Shown here one piece after another: positions 9,092 through 22,560 of a stretch of DNA of 64,000 bases. The DNA is taken from assembly GCF_000982825.1 (NCBI RefSeq), contig NZ_CP011047.1, forward strand, positions 682,001 through 746,000, written 5' to 3'. Numbering within the stretch: the stretch's first letter is position 1; the number at the start of each line of letters is the position of its first letter. The notes under the pieces are model-generated. The model was not told the origin of the DNA. It saw nothing but the letters and a program-made list of their open reading frames with translations, and did not search any database. Both the position numbers and the translations under genes were made by a program. This stretch comes from Cronobacter sakazakii. Lineage in GTDB: Bacteria; Pseudomonadota; Gammaproteobacteria; Enterobacterales; Enterobacteriaceae.

Positions 9092-10276
9092 TTAGCCGAG
9101 AACTTTAGCAACCACGCCCGCGCCAACGGTACGGCCGCCTTCGCGGATTGCGAAACGCAGACCGTCGTCCATCGCGATCGGGTGGATCAGGGTAACAACC
9201 ATTTTGATGTTGTCGCCCGGCATTACCATCTCCACGCCTTCCGGCAGTTCGATGGTGCCAGTCACGTCAGTTGTACGGAAGTAGAACTGCGGACGGTAGC
9301 CTTTGAAGAACGGAGTGTGACGGCCGCCTTCATCTTTGGACAGAATGTACACTTCAGATTCGAACTTGGTGTGCGGCTTGATGGAGCCCGGCTTAGCCAG
9401 TACCTGACCACGTTCGATTTCTTCACGTTTGATACCACGCAGCAGAACACCTACGTTCTCGCCCGCACGGCCTTCGTCCAGCAGTTTGCGGAACATTTCA
9501 ACGCCGGTACAGGTGGATTTCGCGGTGTCTTTGATGCCCACGATTTCAACTTCTTCACCAACCTTGATGATACCGCGCTCTACACGACCGGTAACAACGG
9601 TACCACGACCGGAGATGGAGAATACGTCTTCGATCGGCAGCAGGAACGGCTTGTCAATCGCACGCTCCGGTTCCGGGATGTAGGAATCCAGGTGACCTGC
9701 CAGCTCGATGATTTTCGCTTCCCACTCAGCGTCGCCTTCCAGCGCTTTCAGAGCAGAACCACGAACGATCGGGGTGTCGTCGCCCGGGAAGTCGTACTGA
9801 GACAGCAGCTCACGCACTTCCATCTCAACCAGTTCCAGCAGCTCTTCGTCATCAACCATGTCGCATTTGTTCAGGAACACGATGATGTACGGAACGCCTA
9901 CCTGACGACCCAGCAGGATGTGCTCACGGGTCTGCGGCATCGGGCCGTCAGTCGCAGCAACAACCAGGATAGCGCCGTCCATCTGAGCAGCACCGGTGAT
10001 CATGTTTTTCACGTAGTCGGCGTGGCCCGGGCAGTCAACGTGCGCGTAGTGGCGAGTCGGGGTGTCATATTCAACGTGAGAGGTGTTGATGGTGATACCA
10101 CGAGCTTTTTCTTCCGGCGCGTTATCGATCTGGTCGAATGCACGAGCAGAACCACCGTAGGTTTTCGCCAGAACGGTAGTGATGGCAGCGGTCAGCGTTG
10201 TTTTACCATGGTCAACGTGGCCGATAGTACCGACGTTAACGTGCGGTTTTGTACGTTCAAACTTTTCTTTAGACAT
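9092..10276 (-). CDS. tufB: Elongation factor Tu (tufB locus)
   Basis: GTPase that delivers aminoacyl-tRNA to the ribosome; 394 residues, family length. Visible are the P-loop GHVDHGKTT, the switch region with RGITINTSHVEY, DCPGHADY and NKCDM. It sits downstream of four tRNA genes, the tufB arrangement; a second copy (tufA) is expected near fusA, outside this window. The C terminus is VAKVLG; from memory E. coli TufA ends in Gly and TufB in Ser, so the copy here has the TufA-type end, which gene conversion could explain. Confidence 0.97.
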   Translation of the reverse strand: MSKEKFERTKPHVNVGTIGHVDHGKTTLTAAITTVLAKTYGGSARAFDQIDNAPEEKARGITINTSHVEYDTPTRHYAHVDCPGHADYVKNMITGAAQMDGAILVVAATDGPMPQTREHILLGRQVGVPYIIVFLNKCDMVDDEELLELVEMEVRELLSQYDFPGDDTPIVRGSALKALEGDAEWEAKIIELAGHLDSYIPEPERAIDKPFLLPIEDVFSISGRGTVVTGRVERGIIKVGEEVEIVGIKDTAKSTCTGVEMFRKLLDEGRAGENVGVLLRGIKREEIERGQVLAKPGSIKPHTKFESEVYILSKDEGGRHTPFFKGYRPQFYFRTTDVTGTIELPEGVEMVMPGDNIKMVVTLIHPIAMDDGLRFAIREGGRTVGAGVVAKVLG

Positions 10277-10388
10277 CGATTGTCCCTCTAAGACACGGAT
10301 AAATCGGTGGTATCACCACATCAACCAGGCGTTTGCCTGAATTTGTTGAATACATCTACAGAAGAGAAACAGGGAGGAGATTGAGAAG

Positions 10389-10464
10389 TGGTGCTGATAG
10401 GCAGATTCGAACTGCCGACCTCACCCTTACCAAGGGTGCGCTCTACCAACTGAGCTATATCAGC
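10389..10464 (-). tRNA. thrT: tRNA-Thr (GGT)
   Basis: 76 nt with encoded CCA. Acceptor arms GCTGATA/TATCAGC pair, the anticodon loop is CTTGGTAAG giving GGT, and the T arm GTTCGAATC is canonical. Last tRNA of the thrU-tyrU-glyT-thrT-tufB operon. Confidence 0.98.
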
Positions 10465-10470
10465 ACATCC

Positions 10471-10545
<75 letters not shown>

Positions 10546-10653
10546 ATCCTGAAACTCGGCTACCCAGTTCTTTCTGTACAAAAAAGAAATTCTTTTTTGC
10601 TTGAGCTGGCAGGCTTACCGACCAACTCTGGCATCGCAGCGCGAAGCCGAAAA

Positions 10654-10738
<85 letters not shown>

Positions 10739-10747
10739 TGAACTTGA

Positions 10748-10823
<76 letters not shown>

Positions 10824-10837
10824 ATCAAGTAGCGCGC

Positions 10838-10866
10838 ATTCTAGGAATAGCGGCGCGCGCATGCAA
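10838..10866 (-). promoter_or_regulatory. thrU-tufB operon promoter
   Basis: Minus strand TTGCAT (10866-10861), 17-base spacer, TAGAAT (10843-10838), then a G+C-rich discriminator (GCGCGC) typical of stringently controlled stable-RNA promoters. An AT-rich run just upstream fits an UP element. Confidence 0.85.
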
Positions 10867-11372
10867 CAAAAAAATTGCTTAATCCGCTCTCTTGCTCACA
10901 TTTTGCGCATCAACGCGCATTTCTGATGCCTTTTCAGCCACTCATGGTGAAATAATCCACACCTGGCGGCAGCATTTGGTGGATGGTCAGGCTAAGAAAC
11001 AAAACGCCAGTTCGCTCTTTAGCGGGTAAAGGCGACGTATTACTCTCTTATGCGTCAAAAGGGCTGCTGATTTAAGCATCACAATTACTGCTTTAATCGT
11101 CTCGTTCGCCGTTGAGTGTTATCTCAGTAGAAAGCTAACCCCACACAGGCGGACAAGCTTTATACAATTAAGGTTAAGAAGCGTGATGCTTTTCGGAGAA
11201 AGGAAAGTGAGGAAGATTTTTTCTTATTATTCCTTTTGATCTGGTGTTACCCTCCTGCCCATTGTGAAATTCTCGCTTACCCGGCGTGCCATTAAGCGGT
11301 CTACGATGAAAGCATCACAGCGCTGAGCAAAGGGTTTTCATTTTGTCCTGAATGACAGGCAGAAGCATGCTT
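10867..11372. other. Divergent spacer between the tRNA-tufB promoter and coaA
   Basis: About 500 bases without a gene. Its left end should carry activator (Fis-type) sites for the tRNA promoter and its right end the coaA promoter. I could not assign either with confidence, and see no ORF, repeat or RNA gene in it. Confidence 0.5.
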
Positions 11373-12323
11373 ATGAGTAATAAAGATCAAATCTTAACGT
11401 CCCCCTATCTCCAGTTTAACCGGAGCCAGTGGGCTGCCTTGCGCGACTCTGTACCGATGACGCTTACTGAAGGCGAAATCGCGCGCCTGAAGGGTATTAA
11501 CGAAGACCTTTCTCTTGAAGAAGTCGCGGAAATTTATCTGCCGCTATCGCGTTTGCTTAATTTTTATATTAGCTCTAACTTACGCCGGCAGGCTGTACTC
11601 GAACAATTTCTTGGCACTAATGGCCAGCGTATTCCTTATATTATCAGCATTGCAGGTAGCGTAGCGGTAGGTAAAAGTACGACTGCGCGCGTATTGCAGG
11701 CGCTTTTAAGCCGCTGGCCTGAGCATCGTCGCGTTGAGCTGATTACCACCGACGGCTTTCTACATCCGAACGCGGTTTTAAAAGAACGCAATCTGATGAA
11801 GAAGAAAGGCTTTCCTCAGTCATACGATATGCACCGCCTGGTTAAGTTCGTTTCTGATATCAAGTCAGGCGTGCCGAATGTCACCGCGCCGGTTTATTCA
11901 CACCTCATTTATGATGTCATTCCTGATGGGGATAAGGTCGTTAATCAACCGGATATTCTTATTCTTGAAGGTTTGAACGTGCTGCAAAGCGGTATGGATT
12001 ATCCTCACGATCCGCATCATGTTTTTGTTTCAGACTTCGTCGATTTCTCTATTTATGTTGATGCGCCAGAAGATTTACTGCAACGCTGGTATATCAACCG
12101 TTTTCTGAAATTCCGTGAGGGCGCGTTTACCGATCCTGACTCTTATTTCCATCACTACGCCAAACTGTCAGAAGATGAAGCGGTTAATATCGCAACGCAG
12201 TTATGGAAAGAGATTAACTGGTTGAACCTTAAAGAGAATATCCTTCCGACACGTGAAAGGGCCAGCCTCATCATGACCAAGAGCGCGAACCATGCCGTCG
12301 ACTGTGTCCGCTTAAGGAAATAA
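11373..12323 (+). CDS. coaA: Pantothenate kinase, type I
   Basis: Phosphorylates pantothenate, the first and feedback-controlled step of coenzyme A synthesis; 316 residues, as in E. coli. The P-loop GSVAVGKST is near residue 95, followed by TTDGFLHPN. I chose MSNKDQILTSPYLQF; an in-frame ATG at 11352 adds seven residues the family lacks. The gene is strikingly low in G+C (22 of 60 in each of lines 11521-11580 and 12181-12240) compared with fadB or fadA. It converges with birA over a shared hairpin. Confidence 0.96.
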   Translation: MSNKDQILTSPYLQFNRSQWAALRDSVPMTLTEGEIARLKGINEDLSLEEVAEIYLPLSRLLNFYISSNLRRQAVLEQFLGTNGQRIPYIISIAGSVAVGKSTTARVLQALLSRWPEHRRVELITTDGFLHPNAVLKERNLMKKKGFPQSYDMHRLVKFVSDIKSGVPNVTAPVYSHLIYDVIPDGDKVVNQPDILILEGLNVLQSGMDYPHDPHHVFVSDFVDFSIYVDAPEDLLQRWYINRFLKFREGAFTDPDSYFHHYAKLSEDEAVNIATQLWKEINWLNLKENILPTRERASLIMTKSANHAVDCVRLRK

Positions 12324-12337
12324 AGCAGAAATGAACG

Positions 12338-12362
12338 AAGGGAGCCTGGCTCCCTTTTTTAT
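12338..12362. terminator. Terminator between coaA and birA
   Basis: GGGAG (12340-12344) pairs with CTCCC (12350-12354), or up to 7 bp if the loop tightens, followed by TTTTTT on the plus strand. On the minus strand the A-run reads into the birA stop, so birA may also use it. Confidence 0.75.
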
Positions 12363-13321
12363 TCTGCGCTGCGTAATGAAATCTCGCCGCACATCCAGGG
12401 TTTTATCACGCCGTTTTGTTCCAGCAGTAACGCACCCTGATTATCTATACCACGAGAGATACCGTATATTTCGCGATCGCCGATAATGAGTTTGACCTGA
12501 CGATGAATAAAATTGTCCAGTTTTTCCCAACGCGATAAAAAGGGAGCTAACCCTTCCTGTTCAAACTCCCGCAGAGACGCGCGTAGTTTTTCTATCAACC
12601 TGACGGCCAGCTCATTTCTGTCGACTTTAATTCCCGCTTCCTGAAGGTTGATCCAGCCCTGATTCACGATATCGCTTTCGACCTGACGCATCGCGAGGTT
12701 GATACCAGCGCCAATAACAATCTGTGCCGCATCTCCGGTTTTCCCCGTAAGCTCAACGAGAATACCCGCCAGTTTTCTGTCATGTAGATAGAGATCGTTA
12801 GGCCATTTTACCCGCACCTGTCCGGCACCAAGTTCATGAAGCACTTCAGCCATAACAATGCCGATAACCAGGCTTAAACCAATGGCGGCAGCTGGTCCCT
12901 GTTCAAGGCGCCAGTACATGGAAAGATAAAGATTTGCTCCAAACGGCGAGAACCATTTGCGGCCACGACGTCCGCGACCTGCCTGCTGATACTCCGCGAT
13001 ACAGGCATCGCCAGATTCAAGCTCAGACAGCCTGTCCAGTAAATACTGGTTTGTGGAGTCGATAACAGGCAGCACCGTTACCGATCCCGATTTAATATGG
13101 GAATGAATAAAAGATTCGTTAAGCAACTGAATCGGGCCCGGCAGGCTGTACCCTTTACCTGGCACCGTGAAGACATCAATGCCCCAGTCACGCAGCGTCT
13201 GGATATGCTTATTGATAGCAGCACGGCTCATCCCCAGCTTTTCGCCAAGCTGCTCACCAGAGTGAAATTCGCCGTCAGCAAGAAGCGAAACCAGTGTTAA
13301 CGGAATAGTATTATCTTTCAA
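12359..13321 (-). CDS. birA: Biotin-protein ligase and biotin operon repressor
   Basis: Bifunctional: attaches biotin to BCCP of acetyl-CoA carboxylase and, as biotinyl-AMP holorepressor, shuts off bio genes. 320 residues (E. coli 321). It has an N-terminal winged helix (LGEKLGMSRAAINKHIQTL), the catalytic adenylate loop GRGRRGRKW, and KWPNDLY. The start codon is TTG at 13321-13319, overlapping the murB stop as TTGA, so translation is probably coupled to murB. The family GGEIS near the C terminus reads CGEIS here. Confidence 0.95.
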   Translation of the reverse strand: MKDNTIPLTLVSLLADGEFHSGEQLGEKLGMSRAAINKHIQTLRDWGIDVFTVPGKGYSLPGPIQLLNESFIHSHIKSGSVTVLPVIDSTNQYLLDRLSELESGDACIAEYQQAGRGRRGRKWFSPFGANLYLSMYWRLEQGPAAAIGLSLVIGIVMAEVLHELGAGQVRVKWPNDLYLHDRKLAGILVELTGKTGDAAQIVIGAGINLAMRQVESDIVNQGWINLQEAGIKVDRNELAVRLIEKLRASLREFEQEGLAPFLSRWEKLDNFIHRQVKLIIGDREIYGISRGIDNQGALLLEQNGVIKPWMCGEISLRSAE

Positions 13322-14346
13322 GAAATCGTCTCCACAGCGTTTACCTCACCCACCGCACCAATAAAACGGACTTCAGGCTCCAGCCAGATATTGAATTTTT
13401 CGCCGACGCGCTGACGGACTTCGTGCGCGAGTTTTACGACATCCTCACTCGTCGCATTATGCTCATTGATGAGCACCAGTGCCTGCTGACGATGCACCGC
13501 CGCGCCACCGACACGATGACCTTTCATTTCACAGCGATCGATAAGCCAGCCTGCAGCCAGTTTTACCTTTCCATCATTTTGTGGGTAACGTGGCGCATCT
13601 GGATAATGTATAAACAGCGCACTGGCCTCTTCAGCAGTAATAACCGGGTTTTTGAAGAAGCTGCCTGCGTTACCATATTCCTTAGGATCGGGAAGCTTTG
13701 TTTGACGCATGTGGCATACCGCATCAAAGACCTGCCGGGGCGTGACGGTATCAGCGGACAAGCGTGTCAAATCGCCATAAGTCAGTACCGGTGACCATAC
13801 TTTAGGAAGACGAAGCCCTATACCTGTAATAGCGTATCGATTCTGGTAATCATGCTTAAAGATGCTATCGCGATAACCGAAGTGGCAGTCACTGTTACCC
13901 AGACGAACCGACTCACCCGACGCCAAATCAATGCAGTCCACATACAGACATAATTGTTTGAACTCTACGCCATAAGCGCCAATGTTTTGAATCGGTGACG
14001 AACCCGCGCATCCTGGAATAAGGGCAAGGTTTTCAAGGCCGGCCATATTATGATCCAGCGTGAATTCTACGAGACGATGCCAGTTTTCCCCCGCGCCAGC
14101 ATGTATTAGCCAGGCATCATTATGTTCTTCAATCTGGATACCCATAATACGGTTAAGAATGACCGTACCGTTGAAATCATCAAGAAACAGTACGTTGCTC
14201 CCCTCGCCCAGAATTAAAACCGGCCGGGACACTGCTTGCGCCTGCTGCCATGCATCAGCCAGCGCCCCGGCAGTATTCGCCGTCACGATCTGCTGCGCGC
14301 GTTTTTCAATACCAAATGTATTGTAAGGTTTTAGGGAGTTATTCAT
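13318..14346 (-). CDS. murB: UDP-N-acetylenolpyruvoylglucosamine reductase
   Basis: FAD enzyme of the second committed step of peptidoglycan precursor synthesis (UDP-MurNAc formation); 342 residues, as in E. coli. The reading frame stays open upstream for another 101 codons towards the 5S gene, but MNNSLKPYNTFGI at 14346 is the family start. Visible: GEGSNVLF, IPGCAGSSPIQNIGAYG, and GNAGSFFKNP with the catalytic serine. It lies between the rRNA operon and birA, as after rrnB in E. coli. Confidence 0.96.
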   Translation of the reverse strand: MNNSLKPYNTFGIEKRAQQIVTANTAGALADAWQQAQAVSRPVLILGEGSNVLFLDDFNGTVILNRIMGIQIEEHNDAWLIHAGAGENWHRLVEFTLDHNMAGLENLALIPGCAGSSPIQNIGAYGVEFKQLCLYVDCIDLASGESVRLGNSDCHFGYRDSIFKHDYQNRYAITGIGLRLPKVWSPVLTYGDLTRLSADTVTPRQVFDAVCHMRQTKLPDPKEYGNAGSFFKNPVITAEEASALFIHYPDAPRYPQNDGKVKLAAGWLIDRCEMKGHRVGGAAVHRQQALVLINEHNATSEDVVKLAHEVRQRVGEKFNIWLEPEVRFIGAVGEVNAVETIS

Positions 14347-14490
14347 GCCATTAGTCCTGATGTCAAAACCCGAACAGTTTAACCGATTAGCAGGTTTATA
14401 GCTTCTCTGCGAAAGGATGAGCACACAAAAGGGGAGGCGAACGAGGCTTATTTTTTGATATACAAGGGAAGGTTTATAAAACTCATAAAG

Positions 14491-14520
14491 CAAAAACCCC
14501 TCAGCGGTGCTGAGGGGTTC
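14491..14520 (-). terminator. rRNA operon terminator
   Basis: Minus strand ACCCCTCAGC pairs with GCTGAGGGGT (14518-14509 with 14505-14496), a 10-bp stem with a 3-base loop followed by TTTTTG. Same form as the rrnB T1 terminator. Confidence 0.92.
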
Positions 14521-14528
14521 TTTATTTG

Positions 14529-14648
14529 ATGCCTGGCAGTTCCCTACTCTCGCATGGGGAGGCCCCACACTACCATCGGCGCTACGGCGTTTCACTTCTG
14601 AGTTCGGCATGGGGTCAGGTGGGACCACCGCGCTACAGCCGCCAGGCA
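14529..14648 (-). rRNA. rrf: 5S ribosomal RNA
   Basis: 120 nt; begins TGCCTGGCGGC and ends GCCAGGCAT on the minus strand, with the two ends pairing. Last gene of the rRNA operon, 89 bases after 23S. Confidence 0.98.
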
Positions 14649-14737
14649 AATTCTGTTCCGTTCACCGCTTCCGCCATGAACGTTTATCCGTCACAAGCTG
14701 AATTGTCTCTCAACACGCCAGACTTCTTTGGCGTTGT

Positions 14738-17640
<2,903 letters not shown>

Positions 17641-17754
17641 TCACAACCCGAAGAAGTCTTCGTGCTGCGAGTTTGAGAGACTCTGACACACCGCGCATTT
17701 CTTATTACGGAGAAATGCAGCAGCATGTCTGTTTCAATTTTCAGCTTGTTCCGG

Positions 17755-17767
17755 ATTGTTAAAGAGC
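17755..17767 (-). promoter_or_regulatory. boxA of the 16S-23S spacer
   Basis: Minus strand GCTCTTTAACAAT, the Nus-factor antitermination element that precedes 23S genes. Confidence 0.85.
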
Positions 17768-17841
17768 AAATATCTCAAACGTGACTTTACAGTCAGTTTT
17801 GAGATATCAATCGGTAACGCCTTTCACTCATTACCAGCAGG

Positions 17842-17917
17842 TGGCGTCCCTTAGGGGATTCGAACCCCTGTTACCGCCGTGAAAGGGCGGTGTCCTGGGC
17901 CTCTAGACGAAAGGGAC
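17842..17917 (-). tRNA. gltT: tRNA-Glu (TTC) in the rRNA spacer
   Basis: 76 nt with encoded CCA, anticodon loop CTTTCAC giving TTC, acceptor GTCCCTT/AAGGGAC. A single tRNA-Glu spacer is the rrnB/C/E/G type of E. coli, not the Ile-Ala type of rrnA/D/H. The symbol is assigned by the rrnB-like right flank (murB). Confidence 0.97.
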
Positions 17918-17995
17918 TTCGCTTTCGCAGACAACCCTGCTTCTTTACTTTCTATCAGACAATCTGTGTGAGCACGCGAGGTTGTATCTTTCAGG

Positions 17996-19537
<1,542 letters not shown>

Positions 19538-19673
19538 AAAGTCTGATGCTCAAAGAATTAAACTGTTAGTTCGTAATGAATTAACTGTTGTTCACTTGAG
19601 ACTTGATATTCGTTTATCGTCCGTAGACGTTAAGATATCAGTGCCCCGAGTGCCCACACAGATTGTCTGATAA

Positions 19674-19686
19674 ATTGTTAAAGAGC
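19674..19686 (-). promoter_or_regulatory. boxA of the 16S leader
   Basis: Minus strand GCTCTTTAACAAT, identical to the spacer copy, downstream of promoter P2; the NusB/S10 antitermination site. Confidence 0.85.
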
Positions 19687-19726
19687 GGTGCGACGCGGCA
19701 TTCAGCCTGCTGTCGCGAGGTGGCGT

Positions 19727-19754
19727 ATATTACGCTTTCCTCTTTCAGAGTCAA
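19727..19754 (-). promoter_or_regulatory. rRNA promoter P2
   Basis: Minus strand TTGACT (19754-19749), 16-base spacer, TAATAT (19732-19727). Confidence 0.88.
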
Positions 19755-19824
19755 GCGTTTATTTTCGCTTTCGTCTGCCTGACGGGCCGGCTCGTTTGCC
19801 GTTGTGCCGTGTCAGTGGAGGCGC

Positions 19825-19880
19825 ATTATAGGGAGTTCTTTCCGCCTGACAACCCCTAATTTCAAAAAACTTTTCGTTCG
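19825..19880 (-). promoter_or_regulatory. rRNA promoter P1 with UP element
   Basis: Minus strand TTGTCA (19852-19847), 16-base spacer, TATAAT (19830-19825), then a GCGCC discriminator. The 19853-19880 stretch (minus strand GAAAAGTTTTTTGAAATTA) is an AT-rich UP element. Fis sites would fall inside the hemG 3' end. Confidence 0.9.
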
Positions 19881-19913
19881 CTTACTTTCCAGGCAATGCG
19901 CCGGAAAATGATA

Positions 19914-20447
19914 CTAATCGCGGCTCAGACGGGCGATTTCCTGCGCAAAAAGGGCCACCTGAGGCCAGTCCGTGTAGACCACTTCTTTTGAGGTATCCGT
20001 TTCCCCGCCCGTCATTTTCATAATCAGGCGAATCATGAAGCGGTCAAACCAGCGATACCGCGGATAACGCAGCGCACCCGCAAAGACAGCGCAGCGATCA
20101 GGCTGCCACGGCGAGTTCAACAGAAACTTGCGCGTATAGCTGTTGGTCTGCGGCGTTCGCTTCTCTGGCTTACGCGCCACAAGGTTTACCGAAAAGAACG
20201 CGCCCGGCAGCGCATTAAGCGCCTGTTGATGCTGCTTCACAAACGCGTCCAGCGTCGGGTGAAAATGGCCATAGCGAATCGACGCGCCTATCACCACCTT
20301 CTTATATTGCGTCCAGTCTGGCGCTTCGGCGCGATGCAGGTTAACCACATCCACCGCCTCGCCCATTTCCTGTAGCTGGGACGCGATATAAAAAGCGATT
20401 TCACGCGTTTGTCCGTCGCGGGTGGAAAACAGAATTAAGGTTTTCAC
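19914..20447 (-). CDS. hemG: Menaquinone-dependent protoporphyrinogen IX oxidase
   Basis: Flavodoxin-like FMN enzyme oxidising protoporphyrinogen IX to protoporphyrin IX with a respiratory quinone, late in heme synthesis; 177 residues. The start is GTG (20447-20445), giving VKTLILFSTRDGQTREIA behind AAGGAG. The FMN phosphate loop FSTRDGQT and the C-terminal block GGETDTSKEVVYTDW are clear. Its ribosome binding site overlaps the trkH stop (TAAGGAG), so the two are coupled. Downstream lies the rRNA promoter, matching the left flank of E. coli rrnA. Confidence 0.96.
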   Translation of the reverse strand: MKTLILFSTRDGQTREIAFYIASQLQEMGEAVDVVNLHRAEAPDWTQYKKVVIGASIRYGHFHPTLDAFVKQHQQALNALPGAFFSVNLVARKPEKRTPQTNSYTRKFLLNSPWQPDRCAVFAGALRYPRYRWFDRFMIRLIMKMTGGETDTSKEVVYTDWPQVALFAQEIARLSRD

Positions 20448-20457
20448 ATTTATCTCC

Positions 20458-21909
20458 TTATTCGCGCCAGAAAGTCGGGGTGAACAGCACCAGAAGCGTA
20501 AACACCTCCAGACGCCCGAAAAGCATATTGGCAATGAGTATCCACTTAGCGACGGGATTCATACTGGCGAAGTTATCCGCTACGACGCCAAGACCAGGCC
20601 CAAGGTTATTGAGCGTCGCCACCACAGAGGCGAATGCCGAGAAGTCGTCCACGCCGGTCGCGATAATCGCCAGCATGCTGACCAGAAACACCAGCGCATA
20701 CGCCGAGAAGAATCCCCACACCGCTTCAAGGATACGTTCCGGCAACGCGCGGTTGCCAAGCTTAATACTGTAAACCGCGTTCGGGTGCACCAACCTTTTC
20801 AGCTCGCGGTTGCCCTGTTTAAAGAGCAGCAGAATACGAATGACTTTGAGACCGCCGCCGGTTGAACCCGCGCAGCCGCCAATAAACGCCGAGCAGAGCA
20901 ACAACACCGGCAGGAAGAGCGGCCACTTCGCGATGCTGTCCGTCGTAAAGCCTGCGGTCGTCGCCATCGACACCACCTGGAAAAACGCCTGGTTGAGCGT
21001 CGTTATCGCCGAATCGTAGGTATCGTGGAACCAGAGCACCAGCGTACAGATAAAGACCAGCGTCAGCTGCACGCCGATAAACATGCGAAATTCCGGGTCG
21101 CGGGAGTAGACCTTCAGGCTACGCCCGCTGAGCAGCGAAAAGTGCAGGCCGTAGTTACAGCCGGAGATCAGCAAAAAGATAGCAATGATGGTGTTAATGG
21201 CCGGGCTGGCGAAATACCCCACGCTTGCGTCATGCGTGGAGAACCCGCCGATAGCGATAGTGGCAAAGCTGTGGCCAATCGCATCAAACGCGGGCATTCC
21301 GGCAAACCACAGCGCCAGCGCGCACGCCACCGTCAGCAAGACATATATCAGCCACAGCGTTTTCGCCGTTTCGGCAATACGCGGGCGCATTTTGTTGTCT
21401 TTGAGCGGCCCCGGCATTTCAGCGCGGTATAGCTGCATCCCACCGACGCCGAGAATAGGCAGAATCGCCACCGCCAGCACAATGATCCCCATCCCGCCGA
21501 ACCATTGCAGCATCTGGCGATAGAAAAGAATGGCATGCGGCAGAGAATCAAGGCCCACCAGCGTCGTCGCGCCCGTGGTGGTCAGCCCAGAAAAGGATTC
21601 GAAAAAGGCGTCCGTGATGGTGAGGTTTGGCCGCTCGGAAAAGATAAACGGCAACGCACCGACGCTGCCAAGCACCGTCCAGAAGAGCACGACGATAAGA
21701 AACCCTTCGCGCGATTTCAGTTCGCGCTTCTGATGACGGTTCGGCCACCAGAGCGCCGCGCCGATAGCCAGCGCGACAAAAAAGGTTTGGGTGAAAGCGC
21801 GTCCCGCGCCGTCGCGGTATAGCAGGGCTACCAGGCCGGGAATGATCATTGTCCCGGAAAACAGGATAACCAGTAGACCAACGATTCGGGTAATGGCGCG
21901 AAAATGCAT
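20458..21909 (-). CDS. trkH: Trk system potassium uptake protein TrkH
   Basis: Membrane subunit of the Trk potassium channel, gated by cytoplasmic TrkA; 483 residues, family length. Four pore-loop repeats can be traced, with filter-like segments SGLTTTGATTL, ATIAIGGFSTHD, SMATTAGFTTD and TLNNLGPGLG. It starts MHFRAITRIVGLL. First gene of trkH-hemG, 39 bases after yigZ on the same strand. Confidence 0.97.
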   Translation of the reverse strand: MHFRAITRIVGLLVILFSGTMIIPGLVALLYRDGAGRAFTQTFFVALAIGAALWWPNRHQKRELKSREGFLIVVLFWTVLGSVGALPFIFSERPNLTITDAFFESFSGLTTTGATTLVGLDSLPHAILFYRQMLQWFGGMGIIVLAVAILPILGVGGMQLYRAEMPGPLKDNKMRPRIAETAKTLWLIYVLLTVACALALWFAGMPAFDAIGHSFATIAIGGFSTHDASVGYFASPAINTIIAIFLLISGCNYGLHFSLLSGRSLKVYSRDPEFRMFIGVQLTLVFICTLVLWFHDTYDSAITTLNQAFFQVVSMATTAGFTTDSIAKWPLFLPVLLLCSAFIGGCAGSTGGGLKVIRILLLFKQGNRELKRLVHPNAVYSIKLGNRALPERILEAVWGFFSAYALVFLVSMLAIIATGVDDFSAFASVVATLNNLGPGLGVVADNFASMNPVAKWILIANMLFGRLEVFTLLVLFTPTFWRE

Positions 21910-21948
21910 CTGCCGTTTCCTTTGGAATCAAAATGAAGGAGAGGATTA

Positions 21949-22560
21949 TTATTCAACCGACAACAAATGCAATGCACCACGGCTAAAGTCGGCAAGCTTT
22001 GCCGAAAAAGCCGCCACCTGCGTATGCGGAAGCGCCACGCGCAATGCCACATTGGCCTGAAACGCGCTTTCAACCACCTTGCCGTTAAACTGACCGAGCA
22101 GCCCTTCTACACCCGCGAGCTGCGCGTAATCGCACAGCAAAGTATATTCCGTCAGCGGCACTTTGAGTGTCGTTTCAAGCCGCGTTAACGCCTGTTGAAC
22201 GCCGCCACCATAGGCTTTGACCAGCCCGCCGGTGCCAAGCTTGATGCCGCCGAAGTAGCGCACCACCACGGCGGTGATTTCGCCAACGCCGCTGCCCATC
22301 AGCTGCGCCAGCATCGGTTTTCCGGCCGTGCCCGCTGGTTCGCCGTCGTCCGAGAACCCGAGTTGCTGCGAATCATCGGGCGCGCCCGCCACCCACGCCT
22401 GGCAATAATGCCTGGCATCCGGGTAATCGACGCGCGCCTGCGCAACAAACGCTTTGGCCGCTTCCACGCCCTCGGTATGGCCGAGCAACGTAATAAAGCG
22501 GCTCTTTTTAATCTCTTCCGTAAAGATCACCGGCGAGGCCGGAACAGGCCAGCTCTCCAT
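21949..22560 (-). CDS. yigZ: IMPACT-family protein YigZ
   Basis: Member of the UPF0029/IMPACT family, related to a eukaryotic translation regulator; its cellular role in bacteria is not settled. 203 residues: N-terminal RNase-PH-like domain with SRFITLLGHTEG, DDGEPAGTAGKPML and VVVRYFGGIKLGTGGL, then a ferredoxin-like C-terminal domain. Its start overlaps the pepQ stop by one base (TGATG), so it is translated from the pepQ message. Confidence 0.94.
   Translation of the reverse strand: MESWPVPASPVIFTEEIKKSRFITLLGHTEGVEAAKAFVAQARVDYPDARHYCQAWVAGAPDDSQQLGFSDDGEPAGTAGKPMLAQLMGSGVGEITAVVVRYFGGIKLGTGGLVKAYGGGVQQALTRLETTLKVPLTEYTLLCDYAQLAGVEGLLGQFNGKVVESAFQANVALRVALPHTQVAAFSAKLADFSRGALHLLSVE

Noticed and set aside
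14347..14649. N-terminal extension of MurB by 101 codons
   Set aside because: The extension runs through the rRNA terminator and the 5S gene; the family start is at 14346.
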